DNA from: Promethearchaeota archaeon
GTDB lineage: Archaea > Asgardarchaeota > Lokiarchaeia > Sigynarchaeales > SOKP01
Assembly (NCBI GenBank): GCA_016839905.1
Contig: JAEOTJ010000013.1
Coordinates: forward strand, 1 to 6,972
Length of the DNA: 6,972 bases
Direction: 5' to 3'
Position 1 is the first letter of the stretch. Every line of letters begins with the position of its first letter. The translations under genes were made by a program, and so were the position numbers. The notes below the pieces were generated by a model. The model was given only the letters and a program-made list of their open reading frames with translations, was not told where the DNA came from and did no database searches. Positions 4,769 through 6,972 of this stretch are shown piece after piece.

Positions 4769-6138
4769 AATTGGCAATCCTCTTTTTCTAAATACGACCT
4801 AAGCATTTTAATAGCTTTATTCTCACCAGCATGTGTTAATTGCATGGCTGATTTAGGTTTATTTAATGAAAAATACTTCACATAATGTTTATTACTGTTC
4901 AATAAATCCAATCGATCATAAGAAACTCTACTATTTTTCAGAAGAGTTTTTCCAGAAAAGTTATTTATATTGTATACTCTTTTTAATAAGACTCCTAATA
5001 ACATTAATGTTTTAATTTGTAACCTTTTCCTTATGTTTTCTCTTAATGGAACACACATTCTGATCCCATCATTTTGAAATTCAAATAGAGTTCTTAACCT
5101 TTCTTCATCTAATTCATATCTTTCAGCAAATGAAAAAACATTTCGGTTTAATTCTTCCTCATTAATTGATATTTTATCAGAATTTTCATTTTTTACTCTG
5201 CTTCTAAATTTTATGTCAAAGTTTGAAGTATTTTCAATAATATCTTTCATTAAAATAATACCTTTCTGGAATCCAAGAGGAGTAATTCTATAAGAGGTGT
5301 TTGTACTTCCTATAGGACCCCTTTTGTGTATTATATATGTAGAATATTTTTTTAAAGTGGTGGTGATGTTCTTTATCATTACTCCTGCATCTAATAAACA
5401 TTTCCTAAATTCAGAGGAATTTATTTCATCTAAACCATAAATTAATTTATTCACTGTAAGGAGTAATAATGTTGATTTAACATGACTCTCTTCATGTGAT
5501 GCCCCTTTCCACCCCCTTAATAAAATAATCTCATTATTTACTAAATTAGATAATGAATATAAATCCTCCATTTTTAAATTATACTTCATTAATTCATTTC
5601 TCAATGATTCTTCATCTAATTTTATATCTTCTTTTTTTTGAGATACCACCTGTGAAATTTTTCTAATAGGTTGTGGTTTTTTCTTAGTAATGGTTTTCTT
5701 TTTTTCAGAAATGATAACAACGTTATTCTTCTTTTCCAGCAAATATTTTTGAGCTAAATTATCTAATTGTTTTTCTATTTCATAATATTTAATAGCGTAA
5801 GAATTATCATCTACAAATACGATTTTACTTTTAACATAATTTCCTAGTGGTCCAGATATCGTTGTTTGGGCAACATCGATATTTTCACTTATAAACCTAG
5901 AAGTTATTTGTACATCTTTGTTAAGTAGTAATTCTTTTGAGAAATAGATCCCTATAAGATAAACAATTATTTTTTCTTTTACAGATAATGGGAATTCTGG
6001 TGAAATGATGATATTACCGGTTTTACTTTCTATTTTTAGGAAAGGTTTTGACTTTTCAACTAATCTTTTTAAGTCATCAAGAGTATGTTCTTCATCAACT
6101 ATGAGTTCTTTTAATATATCAAGTTTTTTATTGTTCAT
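4765..6138 (-). CDS. Protein with three tandem winged-helix units; first gene of a coupled operon
   Basis: This 457-residue protein appears to be an internal triplication. Units at about 5-135, 173-305 and 323-457 each have an acidic leading helix (HTLDDLKRLVE; LDEESLRNELMKYNL; INEEELNRNVFSFAERYEL) and a short strand (GNIIISPEF; NEIILLRGW; DGIRMCVPL). A hydrophobic helix follows (EKIIVYLIGIYF; KSTLLLLTVNKLIYG; IKTLMLLGVLLKRVY), then a winged helix-turn-helix ending in a wing (YAIKYYEIE; YRITPLGFQKG; MQLTHAGENKA). Unit 1's recognition segment, VAQTTISGPLGNYVK, is the clearest helix-turn-helix. A lysine-rich linker (about 135-170) separates units 1 and 2. No catalytic motif is visible. DNA binding is likely; its target is unknown. 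The start is ATG 6136-6138 behind TATA-like boxes near 6155-6180. Its stop overlaps the next gene's start as ATGA, so the two products are probably made together. Confidence 0.78.
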   Translation of the reverse strand: MNNKKLDILKELIVDEEHTLDDLKRLVEKSKPFLKIESKTGNIIISPEFPLSVKEKIIVYLIGIYFSKELLLNKDVQITSRFISENIDVAQTTISGPLGNYVKSKIVFVDDNSYAIKYYEIEKQLDNLAQKYLLEKKNNVVIISEKKKTITKKKPQPIRKISQVVSQKKEDIKLDEESLRNELMKYNLKMEDLYSLSNLVNNEIILLRGWKGASHEESHVKSTLLLLTVNKLIYGLDEINSSEFRKCLLDAGVMIKNITTTLKKYSTYIIHKRGPIGSTNTSYRITPLGFQKGIILMKDIIENTSNFDIKFRSRVKNENSDKISINEEELNRNVFSFAERYELDEERLRTLFEFQNDGIRMCVPLRENIRKRLQIKTLMLLGVLLKRVYNINNFSGKTLLKNSRVSYDRLDLLNSNKHYVKYFSLNKPKSAMQLTHAGENKAIKMLRSYLEKEDCQL

Positions 6139-6405
6139 TTTATTTTTACTCTTTGATTATATAATTGTTTTATAATTATACACTCTTATAAACTTTATCA
6201 TGATTCTTTACATAGCATGAGTTAGTAATATGAAAATCCAATAATAATCATCCCTCATTTTATATAGTATAAATTTATTTTCAAATACCATTATAGGTCA
6301 AAATATTTAAATAAAAACCGTCTTAATGATTCATGATTTTTTAATAAAATACTATTTTATAATAAAATCGCCAATCATGAACGGGTTGAGGTTCCAATAA
6401 GTTTT
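6139..6405. other. Promoter and operator-like intergenic region between divergent units
   Basis: No gene is seen in these 267 bases. Minus-strand TATA-like stretches, AATTATATAAT near 6156-6166 and TATAATTATAAAA near 6168-6180, are at promoter distance from the operon's start at 6138. TTTAAATA near 6306-6313 could drive plus-strand transcription toward the small frame at 6406. The TCATGATT copies and palindromes described separately lie here. Confidence 0.5.
6330..6381. repeat. Nested palindromes upstream of the winged-helix operon
   Basis: TTCATGATT (6330-6338) and AATCATGAA (6373-6381) are perfect 9-bp inverted arms. Between them lies a 17-bp palindrome, ATAAAATA-C-TATTTTAT (6344-6360). 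A further direct copy of TCATGATT sits at 6198-6205. The repeats flank the presumed operon promoter region, so they are candidate binding sites for the operon's own winged-helix protein. Confidence 0.5.
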
Positions 6406-6606
6406 TTGCAAATTAAACTAATGGAAGTCCTAATGCAGACAAATAACAAGCAACTTATAACAAATACATTAATACTAACAATTTCATTTTTTAAGGATAT
6501 CCATGCAGATTTGTATACTAAGCAAGGCATCCAAATTCGGTTATTACCAAGAAAATATAGAAGAGAAGCAATTTTACGCCTAAAACAAAAGTTTTTGCCA
6601 AATTAA
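6406..6606 (+). pseudogene. Short reading frame, possible gene remnant (66 aa)
   Basis: From a TTG at 6406 this frame reads 66 residues. Alternative starts are ATG 6421 and ATG 6433. No ribosome-binding site lies at a suitable distance before any of them. The second half (ADLYTKQGIQIRLLPRKYRREAILRLKQKF) is basic, amphipathic and protein-like, more so than the first half. A second open frame begins inside it and continues to 6713, which would fit a frameshifted, decaying gene. I recognise no family. It could equally be a genuine small basic protein or chance. Confidence 0.3.
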
Positions 6607-6617
6607 GTAAGGGAGGA

Positions 6618-6713
6618 TTGAATATTTATCTTAATGTAGATATGGATAAAGTAAGTTTGACTGAGATTAGGACGAATATCTATGTAAATGGGAAAAAATT
6701 CCAAGTTGTCTAA
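6618..6713 (+). CDS. Possible small peptide or tail of the preceding broken gene (31 aa)
   Basis: A TTG at 6618-6620 directly follows a strong GGGAGGA (6611-6617) and reads 31 residues ending in EIRTNIYVNGKKFQVV. An in-frame ATG at 6642 would leave 23 residues. The spacing from the ribosome-binding-like run to TTG is too short to be ideal. The same frame stays open upstream to a TAG at 6558-6560 and overlaps the 66-aa frame, so both may be pieces of one frameshifted gene. Confidence 0.3.
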   Translation: MNIYLNVDMDKVSLTEIRTNIYVNGKKFQVV

Positions 6714-6796
6714 GAATAGAAAGTTATTATAAAATTTACATTTTCAATAGACGCTTGCAGACTTTAAAGTGATTAATAAAATAACTATGTTTTAAA

Positions 6797-6961
6797 TTAC
6801 TTTCCCGTAATTAGATTTTTTTTAATCTCTTTTCTTCTAATAATCGATAGAAATTCTTTTGTATCAGGAAAAACATAGACAAAATCTTCGCCATCATCCT
6901 CTATTACAATCTCTTTAAAAAATTTGCCCTTGACTTCAGTATTTAAATCATTTATAATCAT
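6797..6961 (-). CDS. Small hypothetical protein, possibly continuing past the right edge (54 aa or longer)
   Basis: From ATG 6959-6961 the minus strand reads 54 residues, beginning MIINDLNTEVKGKF. It has a central acidic stretch (IEDDGEDFVYVFPDTKEF) and a basic tail (IIRRKEIKKNLITGK). The frame remains open to the window edge, so the ATG may be internal and the true start outside. The alternating acidic strand and basic helix look like a compact folded protein, but I recognise no family. Seven bases past its stop, on the minus strand, lies the 83-bp gap to the preceding plus-strand frame, which holds nothing else I can name. Confidence 0.5.
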   Translation of the reverse strand: MIINDLNTEVKGKFFKEIVIEDDGEDFVYVFPDTKEFLSIIRRKEIKKNLITGK

Positions 6962-6972
6962 GAATTTAAAAT

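Noticed and set aside
4769..4777. TTG at 4777 as the start of the HEPN-like gene
   Set aside because: The ribosome-binding-like GAGGA directly abuts it, whereas ATG at 4768 has proper spacing and the classical ATGA overlap with the upstream gene.

Overview
The window is AT-rich, archaeal-looking DNA. The strongest evidence is a minus-strand gene for an archaeal-type 7S (SRP) RNA at about 2868-3177. It has both helix 6 with a GNAR-type loop and the conserved helix 8 core. AT-rich TATA-like boxes at promoter distance and T-rich 3' ends fit an archaeon. The gene content (a URO-D-like methyltransferase homologue, paired small four-cysteine V4R-like proteins, winged-helix proteins) would suit an Asgard/Lokiarchaeia-type genome, but that placement is inference and no single gene proves it.

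Layout. 1-904 (minus, cut by the window edge) encodes a URO-D superfamily protein whose only sensible start is a rare AUA codon. It is divergent from 1005-1619 (plus), an AAG/MPG-type alkyladenine DNA glycosylase with its active-site residues intact. Next come two tandem plus-strand paralogues (1748-2194 and 2363-2851) that share four cysteines at identical spacing. The SRP RNA gene converges on the second of these. Upstream of it lies an unrecognised 187-aa protein gene (3235-3798, minus).

The most unusual part is a two-gene minus-strand operon. The upstream gene (4765-6138) encodes a 457-aa protein built from three copies of a helix-plus-winged-helix unit. The downstream gene (4001-4768) overlaps it by ATGA and encodes a helical protein with an RxxxxxxH motif like that of HEPN nucleases, followed by a winged helix. 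This looks like a DNA-binding protein translationally coupled to a possible effector, and is a candidate undescribed regulatory, toxin-antitoxin or defence module. Nested inverted repeats lie behind it (3906-3982), and a repeated TCATGATT motif with nested palindromes lies in front (6198-6381).

The right end (6406-6713, plus) holds two short reading frames in different frames, probably remnants or tiny genes. It is followed by a small minus-strand reading frame at the edge (6797-6961). No tRNA, rRNA, CRISPR array or recognisable transposase was seen.
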